Shown: one piece after another, positions 34,173 through 42,107 of the stretch
Position numbering within the stretch: position 1 is the first letter of the stretch
How the letters are laid out: every line of letters starts with the position of its first letter
NCBI RefSeq assembly: GCF_030381805.1
Contig: NZ_JAUDRH010000018.1
Location: 124,001-188,000, forward strand
Source of the DNA: Chlorogloeopsis sp. ULAP01
GTDB lineage: Bacteria; Cyanobacteriota; Cyanobacteriia; Cyanobacteriales; Nostocaceae
Direction: 5' to 3'
DNA length: 64,000 bases
Notes under the pieces: generated by a model
The model's database searches: none
Told to the model about the DNA's origin: nothing
What the model saw: only the letters and a program-made list of their open reading frames with translations
Made by a program: the position numbers and the translations under genes

Positions 34173-34711
34173 AATTTTCCAGGCAGTCTTCTAGTCACTA
34201 TTACTAAATTTCTGCCTATCTACTCAGTTGTTGAAACTGATTACAAGTCTTGATTAATTCTCATTTTGATAAGCGTTTTACCTATATTTTTTAATAGCTT
34301 AGTTTAAACTTCATAATTACTTATTTTTATCAAATTATGGTAATTTCTACTATTAGGTAAACTAAATCGTAACTTTTTGTAACGCAGGTAACATTTTATA
34401 GAAGAGTGGATACTCTAAAATCAACACTCGTCACAGACTCTTCCTAGTGAAATGTTGCCACAGAAGGAGAAAAATCCTGCTTTTACCAGTAAAACTACAT
34501 CCCTGGGTACTGTTGATTTTCAGGTAAACAATTTACATTCAAGATAGGTGATGGATATGTCAAATATTAGAAATTAATAATTCAAAAAGTGACAATTTAA
34601 GATTTTATTTGTTATTTTGTACTTAACTGAACAATTCTTCATAGTTCAGCAGGATTTAATAGCGATAGAGCAGAAATGCCAATTATCAATTAATTGGAGG
34701 GGAGAATTATT
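34173..34711. other. AT-rich intergenic stretch
   Basis: About 540 bases before the nitrogenase-domain gene. Apart from that gene's ribosome site (TTGGAGGGGAG at 34695-34703) I see no repeat, terminator or persuasive coding frame. Confidence 0.5.
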
Positions 34712-35071
34712 ATGCTTAAAGTCAACAATCAAAAGATTATTTTTTCAGCTTTTATTAATCCCACTGTAGAAGGTCATAAATTAGCAAATAAAAACCGATT
34801 GATTAAGCCTAAATATGACTTGCTGAAACCACTGCGTCAATGGCTAGACTCATTTGATATTGAAAATCGTCAATTGGCAAAATTTATCGCTCAACTGATT
34901 CCTGCCCAGTGTCCGTTTGAGCGGGATATTATTCTATTTGGTCGTAAAATAGCCCACATTCCGCCCTTGTGTAAACTGAATCCGTTTTATGATCAATTTG
35001 TAGGCTTACGTTTTCGCGCTTTGTGTTATTTAGTAGATCAGTGTGGCGAAGATATTCAGTCTTACTGTTGA
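34712..35071 (+). CDS. Mo-dependent nitrogenase C-terminal domain protein
   Basis: A 119-residue protein whose residues 35-119 match the small domain named for the C-terminus of Mo-dependent nitrogenase: LLKPLRQWLDSFDIENRQLAKFIAQL, IPAQCPFERDIILFGRKIAHIPPLCKLNPFYDQ, then FRALCYLVDQCGEDIQSYC. The cysteines in AQCPFERD, PLCKLNP, ALCYL and YC are conserved in the family. Stand-alone versions are common in cyanobacteria; the function is unknown. The start at 34712 follows the ribosome site GGAGGGGAG. A cupin gene follows after 21 bases. Confidence 0.88.
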   Translation: MLKVNNQKIIFSAFINPTVEGHKLANKNRLIKPKYDLLKPLRQWLDSFDIENRQLAKFIAQLIPAQCPFERDIILFGRKIAHIPPLCKLNPFYDQFVGLRFRALCYLVDQCGEDIQSYC

Positions 35072-35092
35072 ATACAATTGAGAACGCAAAGC

Positions 35093-35365
35093 ATGGAAAT
35101 TAAAATTGAGCGTCAACCCAGTCAAGAACGTCTTCAAGAATTGGCTGTGTCCAAATGGGGAATCTGGCAAAAACAAGTCTCGAAATTTCCTTGGACTTAT
35201 GACACTCAAGAAACTTGCTACTTTTTAGAAGGTGATGTAATTGTTACTCCTGATGGCGGACAACCAGTGCAGATGGGTAAAGGCGATTTGGTAACTTTTC
35301 CTGCTGGTATGTCCTGCACATGGGAAATTAAAAGTGATGTGAAAAAGCATTATTGTTTTGGTTAG
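35093..35365 (+). CDS. Cupin-domain protein
   Basis: A 90-residue single cupin barrel, DUF861 / ureidoglycine-aminohydrolase-like. The conserved run is SKFPWTYDTQETCYFLEGDVIVTPDG, then KGDLVTFPAGMSCTWEI. Metal-ligand positions of classic cupins are only partly kept, so catalysis is uncertain. The start at 35093 (MEIKIERQ) is preferred to an in-frame upstream codon that lacks conservation. It is directly downstream of the nitrogenase-domain gene. Confidence 0.85.
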   Translation: MEIKIERQPSQERLQELAVSKWGIWQKQVSKFPWTYDTQETCYFLEGDVIVTPDGGQPVQMGKGDLVTFPAGMSCTWEIKSDVKKHYCFG

Positions 35366-35491
35366 TAGATAGTAGTTAGTGGATAGTGATTAGTGGTTAG
35401 TAGTTTTTCCCATCTCCTCTGCTCCTCTGAGTATCGTAGTAGCGTTATGGTGACTACAATATGAGAGCGTTTTATAAATAGGTTGGCATCA

Positions 35492-36238
35492 ATGTTACTG
35501 CATTTGAGTACCTGGCAAGAAGTCGAAGCATATCTGCAACAATCTGGTGGTATTATTATTCCAATTGGTTCTACAGAACAACACGGCCCAACAGGATTAA
35601 TTGGTACTGATGCAATTTGTGCAGAAGCGATCGCTCGTGGTGTGGGTGAAACAACTCAGGCAATGGTTGCTCCCACAATGAATGTAGGCATGGCGCTGCA
35701 TCACACTGCTTTTCCCGGTACAATAAGTCTGCGTCCCAGCACAATGATCCAGGTAGTGCGGGATTATATCACCTGTTTAGCTAAAGCTGGCTTTACCAAG
35801 TTCTACTTCATCAACGGACACGGTGGCAACATCGCCACGCTGAAGGCTGCTTTCTCTGAAACTTATGCACATTTAGATGATTTGCAGATTTCTAACGCCC
35901 ACAAGGTGCAATGCCAAGTTGCTAACTGGTTTATGTGCAGTTTAGTGTACAAGCTAGCAAAAGAATTATACAGTGATCAAGAAGGTTCCCATGCCACACC
36001 AAGTGAAGTAGCCCTCACTCAATATGTTTATCCAGAGGCAATTAAGCAAGCATCCCTTTCCTCTGAAGTTGGCAGTGGGCATAGAATTTATGGTGCCAAA
36101 GACTTTCGCCAGCATTACCCAGATGGGAGAATGGGTTCAAATCCTGCCCTGGCAACGCCTGAACACGGCAAGCAGTTTTATGAATTGGCAGTGAAAGAAC
36201 TCAGTAATGGGTATTTGGAGTTTTTGAGTGCAGAATAA
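35492..36238 (+). CDS. Creatininase-family amidohydrolase
   Basis: A 248-residue metal-dependent amidohydrolase. Metal ligands are visible in IIIPIGSTEQHGPTGLIGTDA (Glu, His, Asp), FINGHGGNIATL (His) and SDQEGSHATPSEVALTQ (Glu). Besides creatininase, the family includes enzymes of riboflavin/F420 degradation and mycofactocin maturation, so the substrate is open. The ATG at 35492 is used; a TTG nine bases earlier is possible. Confidence 0.9.
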   Translation: MLLHLSTWQEVEAYLQQSGGIIIPIGSTEQHGPTGLIGTDAICAEAIARGVGETTQAMVAPTMNVGMALHHTAFPGTISLRPSTMIQVVRDYITCLAKAGFTKFYFINGHGGNIATLKAAFSETYAHLDDLQISNAHKVQCQVANWFMCSLVYKLAKELYSDQEGSHATPSEVALTQYVYPEAIKQASLSSEVGSGHRIYGAKDFRQHYPDGRMGSNPALATPEHGKQFYELAVKELSNGYLEFLSAE

Positions 36239-36356
36239 TTGATGGAATTGAGTGCAAGGCTCCTAAAAATTAATGGTGAAGGGATCATTTTAAGTTTTAT
36301 CACCAAGCAGCTAAGAATTTTGGGAATCCTATTCTTAGAAGTGCGGTGTGAATAAT

Positions 36357-36497
36357 ATGGCATCCAAGAAGTACTATGCAGTCTTCAAAGGTAGAAAAAC
36401 AGGCATATTTACAAGCTGGGCAGAATGTGAAGAGCAAATCAAGGGTTTCAGTGGGGTGTTGTATAAATCCTTTAAAACCAGAGACAGCAAAAAGTAA
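36357..36497 (+). CDS. Stand-alone viroplasmin / RNase H1 N-terminal domain, 46 residues
   Basis: The frame reads MASKKYYAVFKGRKTGIFTS, then WAECEEQIKGFSGVLYKSFK and TRDSKK before TAA. This is the caulimovirus viroplasmin-type domain (YAVxxGRxxGIFxxWxxCxxQVxGFxGAxYKxFxT) that binds RNA-DNA hybrids at the N-terminus of RNase H1. The whole domain is present but no catalytic RNase H domain follows; the next frame is an unrelated Uma2 fragment. It may be a genuine small hybrid-binding protein or a truncated RNase H1. Confidence 0.7.
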   Translation: MASKKYYAVFKGRKTGIFTSWAECEEQIKGFSGVLYKSFKTRDSKK

Positions 36498-36554
36498 CGA
36501 GGAGGAGGCTATCTAAAGTTATAAAATTATTATCTTTTAAATTTTGGGGATTGA

Positions 36555-36711
36555 GCCACGTTTGCTCTCGTCTCGCCTGAAAAAATTCAGTTTCCTCCGG
36601 GAGCAGTGGTGCGATTGCCTGCTACTTGGCAGGAGTACCAAGTTTTGTGTCGGCAACGCGGCGATCGCTCGATTCCCCGCATTCAATATCACACTGGAGA
36701 AGTAGTTATTA
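36555..36711 (+). pseudogene. Uma2-family N-terminal fragment
   Basis: The frame reads LVSPEKIQFPPGAVVRLPAT, then WQEYQVLCRQRGDRSIPRIQ and YHTGEVV, which is the N-terminal block of Uma2 proteins. There is no start codon after the in-frame TGA at 36552, and the match ends where the repeat at 36713 begins, so the gene is truncated at both ends. Confidence 0.65.
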
Positions 36712-36712
36712 G

Positions 36713-36771
36713 GGGCGGGTTTGGCAAACTAATAGTCGTTCTCAATAGAAATATCATTGCCAAACCCGCCC
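36713..36771. repeat. Dispersed GGGCGGGTTT repeat, copy 3
   Basis: A 59-base element with perfect 15-base inverted ends, GGGCGGGTTTGGCAA and TTGCCAAACCCGCCC. It abuts the Uma2 fragment and lies just past the malic-enzyme stop codon. Confidence 0.75.
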
Positions 36772-36795
36772 ATACAGTAGTAAAACAACCAATAA

Positions 36796-38187
36796 CTAAG
36801 AGCGAGCTACACCATCCTGGCGTGCCGCACGTTGCACCGCAGCAGCAACAGTAGTGGCAACTCGCTCATCAAATACAGAAGGAATAATGTGTTCTCTATC
36901 TAAATCTGTTGGTTTGATTAAAGAAGCGATCGCACTTGCTGCTTCTAGATACATTGAGGTAGTAATAGTCGCTGCCCGACAATCTAAAGCGCCGCGAAAT
37001 ACTCCCGGAAAAGCGAGAACGTTATTGATTTGATTAGGGTAGTCACTTCTACCGGTGGCAATGACAGCAACTTCGCTGCTCACTAATTCTGGCTGAATTT
37101 CTGGAATTGGATTTGCCATTGCAAACACAATTGCATCTTTCGTCATTGAACGCACCATTTCTGGTGTCAACACTCCCGGTATACTGACGCCAATAAACAC
37201 ATCCGCCCCTTGCATCGCACCCGCCAGAGTACCCTGGGCTTTGACGGCAAATTCCTGCTTTTCTTCTGTTAAGTCGGTGCGACTATTAGAGAGGATACCC
37301 TTAGAATCGCATAGCCAAATTTTTTCTGCCCCAGCTTTGCGGAGTAAACGAGCGATCGCAATTCCTGCTGCACCCGCACCATTAATCACAATCCGGATTT
37401 GATCCATTGATTTGTGTACTAGTTTTAAAGCATTGAAAAGGGCTGCTAAAGTAACTATTGCCGTGCCATGCTGATCGTCATGAAAAACGGGAATATCTAA
37501 CTCCCGCCGCAGTCTTTCTTCTATTTCAAAGCAGCGAGGAGCAGCAATATCTTCTAAATTTACGCCTCCGAAAACAGGGGCAATATTTTTAACTGTACTA
37601 ACAATTTCATCTGTATCTTGAGTTGCAAGACAGATCGGAAAAGCATCGATACCTGCGAATTCTTTGAACAGCATTGCTTTCCCTTCCATTACTGGTAATG
37701 CTGCTTCTGGGCCGAGATTTCCTAAACCCAAAACAGCGCTACCATCAGTAACAATAGCAACAGTATTTTGTTTAATGGTTAATTTGTAAACTTCTTCTGG
37801 ATCTTGAGCGATCGCATTACAGATACGTCCGACTCCAGGCGTATATGCCATTGCCAAGTCAGATACGGTTTTAAGGGGAATTCTACTAGCTATGCTAATT
37901 TTGCCGCCGCGATGCAGATTAAAGGTACGATCATAAACATTTAGTACCTTAATATCTGGCAATGCCTTAACTGCTTGTACGATCGCTTCAGCGTGTTCGG
38001 TACTTGCAGCATCAACAGTAATTTCGCGAATGGAAATATGTCTGGTTTGCTCAATGAGATCTATTTGACCAAAATTACCACCATTATTGGATATTGCTTG
38101 AGTTATGTTAGCCAACATTCCCACGCGGTTGGGAATTTCTAGGCGGAGTGTCAAACTAAAACTAGAGTTAGGAGTCAGATCTGTCAT
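36796..38187 (-). CDS. NAD-dependent malic enzyme with N-terminal ACT domain
   Basis: A 463-residue enzyme decarboxylating malate to pyruvate. Residues about 9-85 are an ACT domain (LTLRLEIPNRVGMLANITQAIS), probably an amino-acid sensing unit. The catalytic part has YTPGVGRICNAIA, GSAVLGLGNLGPEAALPVMEGKA-type sequence, the metal-binding FHDDQHGTAIV and the nucleotide-binding INGAGAAGIAIARLL. ACT-fused malic enzymes are common in cyanobacteria and supply pyruvate and reductant. Upstream lies a perfect 14-base inverted repeat at 38209-38252. Confidence 0.93.
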   Translation of the reverse strand: MTDLTPNSSFSLTLRLEIPNRVGMLANITQAISNNGGNFGQIDLIEQTRHISIREITVDAASTEHAEAIVQAVKALPDIKVLNVYDRTFNLHRGGKISIASRIPLKTVSDLAMAYTPGVGRICNAIAQDPEEVYKLTIKQNTVAIVTDGSAVLGLGNLGPEAALPVMEGKAMLFKEFAGIDAFPICLATQDTDEIVSTVKNIAPVFGGVNLEDIAAPRCFEIEERLRRELDIPVFHDDQHGTAIVTLAALFNALKLVHKSMDQIRIVINGAGAAGIAIARLLRKAGAEKIWLCDSKGILSNSRTDLTEEKQEFAVKAQGTLAGAMQGADVFIGVSIPGVLTPEMVRSMTKDAIVFAMANPIPEIQPELVSSEVAVIATGRSDYPNQINNVLAFPGVFRGALDCRAATITTSMYLEAASAIASLIKPTDLDREHIIPSVFDERVATTVAAAVQRAARQDGVARS

Positions 38188-38208
38188 TGTAGTCGTAGAT
38201 TGGAGATT

Positions 38209-38252
38209 TCAGATTTTAGATTGTAAATTAGCCCTTTAAATCTAAAATCTGA
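38209..38252. other. Perfect 14-bp inverted repeat upstream of malic enzyme
   Basis: TCAGATTTTAGATT and AATCTAAAATCTGA are exact complements with 16 bases between. It lies 21-65 bases upstream of the minus-strand malic-enzyme start, so it would sit in the leader or promoter. AGATTTTAGATT strings are also a common repeat type in this group. Confidence 0.5.
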
Positions 38253-38447
38253 GGATTCTGTACTATAAACGAGCCATAACTCAGTAATTGTACTCTGATA
38301 CACCATATAATTTCGGAGATTTGTTTGTATTCACTGACGAAAACAGTTGCTCGTTCAAGAACTCTCTGATGGCTTAACACTTAGCATCATGAGGAAAAAT
38401 CCTAACTCTTCTACTTCTGCCAAATTCCAAGCACCGTATATATAGTG

Positions 38448-38914
38448 AGTCTTCCTTGGGAGCATCCCAAATGTTTGAGTTTATTTTTCAACGCAGAGAG
38501 AAGTTTGTAGGCGCAAAGAGACTTCCCGTAAGGGTGCGGTGAGCAGCGCCTTGGTGAGCCAGCGCTCTTGGTAGGGTGTCCAACGGACAGTTCCTACAAC
38601 GGGGAGACCCCCGCAACGGACTGTCCTCCTCCACAGGCGACTGGCGTAGACACGTAGACGGACGTAGTCCGGCTTCTCGCAGAGTAGTGGATAAGCGAAA
38701 GTAAGGGTTCCCCGACTTGTGGCGACTGCGTACCCGGAGGGAGGCTTCCGGCGATCAAAGCTTCGGTGGGAACGCAGAGGCTGATGCTTTAGGCGCTGAG
38801 TCGCAAAGCGACACGCTACGCGAACGCCTTTTTGCAGGGTAGGAACACAGAGCGTTAATCTGAGCTAATTTCGTTTTGTGTTTTGTAAAAATTGGGATGC
38901 TCCCAAGGAAGACT
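38448..38914. mobile_element. 467-bp non-autonomous element with 23-bp terminal inverted repeats
   Basis: The left end 38448-38470 begins AGTCTTCCTTGGGAGC and the right end 38892-38914 is its exact complement over 23 bases. The interior is unlike its AT-rich flanks, GC-richer and packed with short palindromic repeat debris (GTAGACGGACGTAGTCCGG, CGCTGAGTCGCAAAGCGAC), and has no transposase frame. It looks like a MITE or a decayed insertion sequence filled with other repeats. No clear target duplication is seen. Confidence 0.7.
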
Positions 38915-39265
38915 AATTTTTAACTTTTATTGTGGACTCTATGTATAGTCTATTTTGAGATTTTTTATGTTTTTATTTGTTTTTGATATTCAATTAGTAC
39001 CAAGTCTGAGTAGAAGATTGGCGCTCATAAATTAAGTATTTTCTTGCTTTTTCTAGAGAGTAATTCTGACAATCAGACTCATAACTTTATTTTGTAAGTC
39101 TATGTAGGATGTGTGAGCGAAGCGTAACGCATCAAAGCTCATAATTTTTTTTATAAATCTATATAGATTGTTTTAACAAAGTATAACGCATCAAAACGTC
39201 TGAAATTTTTACAAAAATCCAATCGTATTTCTATATAAGTATCAATATTATCACAGCCCGACTTA

Positions 39266-39378
39266 TACTATTTCACGAAAAGGCTGATATGGATGTACCC
39301 CATCGTCTACGGCACCTCCCCTTACTAAGGGGAGGTTGGGAGGGGTTGAATATGAATCACTCAAAAAGTGAAATGGGA
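39266..39378 (+). mobile_element. 113-bp MITE-like element, copy 2
   Basis: Same length and orientation as the copy at 28610 with about four differences. Ends are TACTATTTCAC and GTGAAATGGGA, flanked by TTA at 39263-39265 and 39379-39381. The core palindrome CCTCCCC-TTACTAA-GGGGAGG is unchanged. Confidence 0.75.
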
Positions 39379-39578
39379 TTAGATAGTTGTATAACTTGTC
39401 CTACTAATTATTTAAGCGTCTACCAAAAGTATGGTAATTTTTTAGATTTTGTTAATTGCATCTAACTCATCAAACCTTTCCTAAGAAAGACGATTATCTT
39501 TCTTTTCTCTTCATAGCATCTAATTAGTTTAACTTTTAACATTCTCTTTTGAGAACTTCCACCAAGAAGGAGGAAATA

Positions 39579-39674
39579 ATGAAGCTGAATATGATGTTGT
39601 TTTGGATAACACTATCGTTTGTGATTGTAGGAGCGATGGCGCTACTTCTCCAGCCTAGTATTGATTTTCATTGA
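39579..39674 (+). CDS. 31-residue membrane peptide coupled to carotenoid oxygenase
   Basis: A strong ribosome site AAGAAGGAGGAAATA precedes ATG at 39579. The peptide is one hydrophobic helix (MLFWITLSFVIVGAMALLLQ) with short polar ends (start MKLNM, end PSIDFH). Its TGA stop at 39672-39674 overlaps the ATG at 39674 of the carotenoid oxygenase, and the oxygenase has no ribosome site of its own, so translation is probably coupled. It could be a functional thylakoid or membrane micropeptide or purely a leader. I recognise no family. Confidence 0.6.
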   Translation: MKLNMMLFWITLSFVIVGAMALLLQPSIDFH

Positions 39675-41185
39675 TGCTGCTCATGCAAACAACTAGATCC
39701 CAACAAGATTTTACCTCCTCTATATCCAAACCTTACACAATGGAGGACTGGCGGGGAGCTAACCGTTCCTTGACACAAGAATTTGACTATTGGATTGAAG
39801 ATGTAGAAGGAGAAATTCCTACAGATATTAACGGTACTCTATATCGTAATGGCCCTGGGCTACTAGATATCTTTGGTCGGCCTGTTCATCACCCTTTTGA
39901 TGGAGATGGCATGGTGTGTGCGATTTCCTTCTCAAACGGACGTGCTCATTTTCGCAATCGCTTTGTGCGTACAGAAGGTTATTGTGCAGAACAAGCAGCA
40001 AGACGAATGCTGTATAGGGGAGTTTTTGGTACTGAAAAACCGGGAGGCTGGCTGGCAAATGCTTTTGACTTGAGAAAGAAAAACGTTGCCAACACTAACA
40101 TCATTTACTGGGGTGGAAAATTACTAGCCCTTTGGGAAGCTTCTCATCCTCATCGTCTGGAGCCGCAGACATTAGAGACTTTAGGCATCGAAACTCTAGA
40201 TGGTTTGCTGAATAAAGATTCGCCCTTTGCAGCCCATCCGATGATAGATCCAGGCGATGCAAGTCGAGAACCACGCTTAGTCACCTTTGCTATCAAACCA
40301 GGCCCATTGACAACTATTATTGTTTATGAGCTAGATTTGACGGGTAAGGTTGTACAAAAACACGACCACAAAATCCCAGGCTTTGCCTTTATCCACGACT
40401 TTGCCATCACGCCTAACTATTGTCTGTTCTTTCAAAACCCTGTTTCTTTTAATCCTCTGCCCTATATATTGGGGTTTCGAGGTGCGGCAGAATGTATCAA
40501 ATTTCAAGAGCAAAACCCGACGAAAATTTGGGTAATTCCTCGCGAGCCGTCACAATCAGCACAATGTATTCTTGCCGATCCCTGTTTTGTTTTCCATCAT
40601 GCCAACGCCTTTGAGCAAGGTGAAGAAATCATTGTAGATTCGATTTGTTACGAAACCTTTCCTGGTGTCGATCATAACCTTAATTATCAGGAAACTGATT
40701 TTGATAGCCGTCCTCCAGCACAACTTTGGCGTTTTCAAATTGATGTGAAAACGCAGACATCACTACGGCATCAAGTTGATAAACGTGCTTGTGAATTTCC
40801 GTTTATTCATCCCGCACTCATTGGTAAACATCATCGTTGGATATTTTTAGCAGCTGCCCATCAACCAGAAGGAGATGCTCCCCAGCAAGCAATTATTAAA
40901 GTAAATCCGGAATCTGGCGAACAGCAATTTTGGAGTACGGCACCCAAGGGATTTGTGGGTGAACCTGTCTTTGTACCTCGTGCCTCCTATATTGAGACAC
41001 AAGGGAGCGAAGATGATGGTTGGGTGTTTACACTAGTTTATAACGCTGCTCATAACCGTACCGACGTGGTAATTCTAGATGGCAAGAATTTAGAAAAGGG
41101 GCCGATCGCCAATTTACATCTTAAACACCACATCCCCTACGGATTGCATGGTAGCTTTACTTCTCAAGTGGAAGACAGTGATTAG
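39674..41185 (+). CDS. Carotenoid oxygenase (RPE65/apocarotenoid oxygenase family)
   Basis: A 503-residue carotenoid cleavage dioxygenase with a seven-bladed propeller fold. The four iron-binding histidines are visible in FAAHPMIDPG, FIHDFAITPNY, VFHHANAFEQG and PYGLHGSFTS. The N-terminal DINGTLYRNGPGLLDIFGRPVHHPFDGDGMV is diagnostic. Cyanobacterial members cleave carotenoids or apocarotenoids to retinal-type products; which one is not resolvable here. The start at 39674 overlaps the upstream 31-residue peptide stop. A CDF transporter follows after three bases. Confidence 0.92.
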   Translation: MLLMQTTRSQQDFTSSISKPYTMEDWRGANRSLTQEFDYWIEDVEGEIPTDINGTLYRNGPGLLDIFGRPVHHPFDGDGMVCAISFSNGRAHFRNRFVRTEGYCAEQAARRMLYRGVFGTEKPGGWLANAFDLRKKNVANTNIIYWGGKLLALWEASHPHRLEPQTLETLGIETLDGLLNKDSPFAAHPMIDPGDASREPRLVTFAIKPGPLTTIIVYELDLTGKVVQKHDHKIPGFAFIHDFAITPNYCLFFQNPVSFNPLPYILGFRGAAECIKFQEQNPTKIWVIPREPSQSAQCILADPCFVFHHANAFEQGEEIIVDSICYETFPGVDHNLNYQETDFDSRPPAQLWRFQIDVKTQTSLRHQVDKRACEFPFIHPALIGKHHRWIFLAAAHQPEGDAPQQAIIKVNPESGEQQFWSTAPKGFVGEPVFVPRASYIETQGSEDDGWVFTLVYNAAHNRTDVVILDGKNLEKGPIANLHLKHHIPYGLHGSFTSQVEDSD

Positions 41186-41188
41186 TTT

Positions 41189-42103
41189 ATGTCTGGCAGT
41201 CACAACCATAGTCATAGTCACAAACAGTTGAATTACAATCGTGCCTTTGCGATCGGACTAATCCTTAATGCTGGATTTGTCATTGTAGAGGCAACCTACG
41301 GTTTTTTGTCTAACTCTTTGGCGCTTGTGGCTGATGCCGGACACAATTTAAGTGATGTTTTGGGGTTAGTGCTGGCTTGGGGAGCAAGTTTCCTGTCTCA
41401 TCGCCCACCTACCCAACGCTACACCTATGGACTCCGTCGTTCTTCGATTTTAGCTGCCCTGTTAAATGCTATTATCCTGCTGTTGGTAATGGGGGGAATT
41501 GGTTGGGAAGCAATTCGCCGCTTCAGCAATCCTAGCCCTATCCCCGGTAGCGTAGTTATAGGAGTGGCGATCGCAGGAGTGATCATCAACACGATCACTG
41601 CCTTAATGTTTCTTTCTGGTCGTAAACGAGACATCAATATCCGTGGTGCATTTTTACATATGGCTGCTGATGCTATGGTGTCTCTTGGTGTTGTCTTAGC
41701 AGGTGTTGCTATTTTGACAACAGGTTGGTTGTGGTTCGACCCTGCAATTAGTTTAATTGTGGTTGTAGTTGTTGTTATTAATAGCTGGCAACTTCTTTGG
41801 GAATCTCTTAACTTAGCACTCGATGCCGTTCCCATCGGCATTGAATTTCTTGCTGTTCGTACTTATTTGAGCGAACTACCAGGTGTAACAGAAGTTCATG
41901 ATTTACATATTTGGGGAATGAGTTCTTCAGAAGTAGCTTTAACTGCCCATTTAGTGATACCAAATGGACATCCAGGAGATGCATTTTTGGCTAAGATTGT
42001 CCAAGAACTCCACGATAATTTTGGCATTGAACACACAACTATTCAATTAGAAATTGGCGATCCAAATAATCCTTGTGTTTTAGCTCCACATAACCTTGTT
42101 TAA
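41189..42103 (+). CDS. Cation diffusion facilitator (CzcD-like) transporter
   Basis: A 304-residue CDF exporter of Zn2+, Co2+ or Fe2+ using proton antiport. The N-terminus is His-rich (SGSHNHSHSHKQ). Six transmembrane helices carry the metal-site motifs LVADAGHNLSD and HMAADAMVSLG, and the C-terminal cytoplasmic domain has VHDLHIWGMSSSEVALTAHLV. It starts three bases after the carotenoid oxygenase stop and the next membrane-protein gene starts five bases after its end, so all are one operon. Confidence 0.92.
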   Translation: MSGSHNHSHSHKQLNYNRAFAIGLILNAGFVIVEATYGFLSNSLALVADAGHNLSDVLGLVLAWGASFLSHRPPTQRYTYGLRRSSILAALLNAIILLLVMGGIGWEAIRRFSNPSPIPGSVVIGVAIAGVIINTITALMFLSGRKRDINIRGAFLHMAADAMVSLGVVLAGVAILTTGWLWFDPAISLIVVVVVVINSWQLLWESLNLALDAVPIGIEFLAVRTYLSELPGVTEVHDLHIWGMSSSEVALTAHLVIPNGHPGDAFLAKIVQELHDNFGIEHTTIQLEIGDPNNPCVLAPHNLV

Positions 42104-42107
42104 GTTT

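Larger units (their letters stand above)
38188..39578. other. 1.4-kb repeat-rich intergenic island
   Basis: No intact gene. It contains a 14-base inverted repeat (38209-38252), a 467-base inverted-repeat-bounded element (38448-38914), two short TAACGCATCAAA strings near 39125 and 39185, and the second 113-base element (39266-39378). It ends in the promoter region of the carotenoid-oxygenase operon. Confidence 0.7.

Noticed and set aside
34452..34547. 31-codon frame starting ATG TTG CCA in the intergenic region
   Set aside because: There is no ribosome site and no protein-like character.
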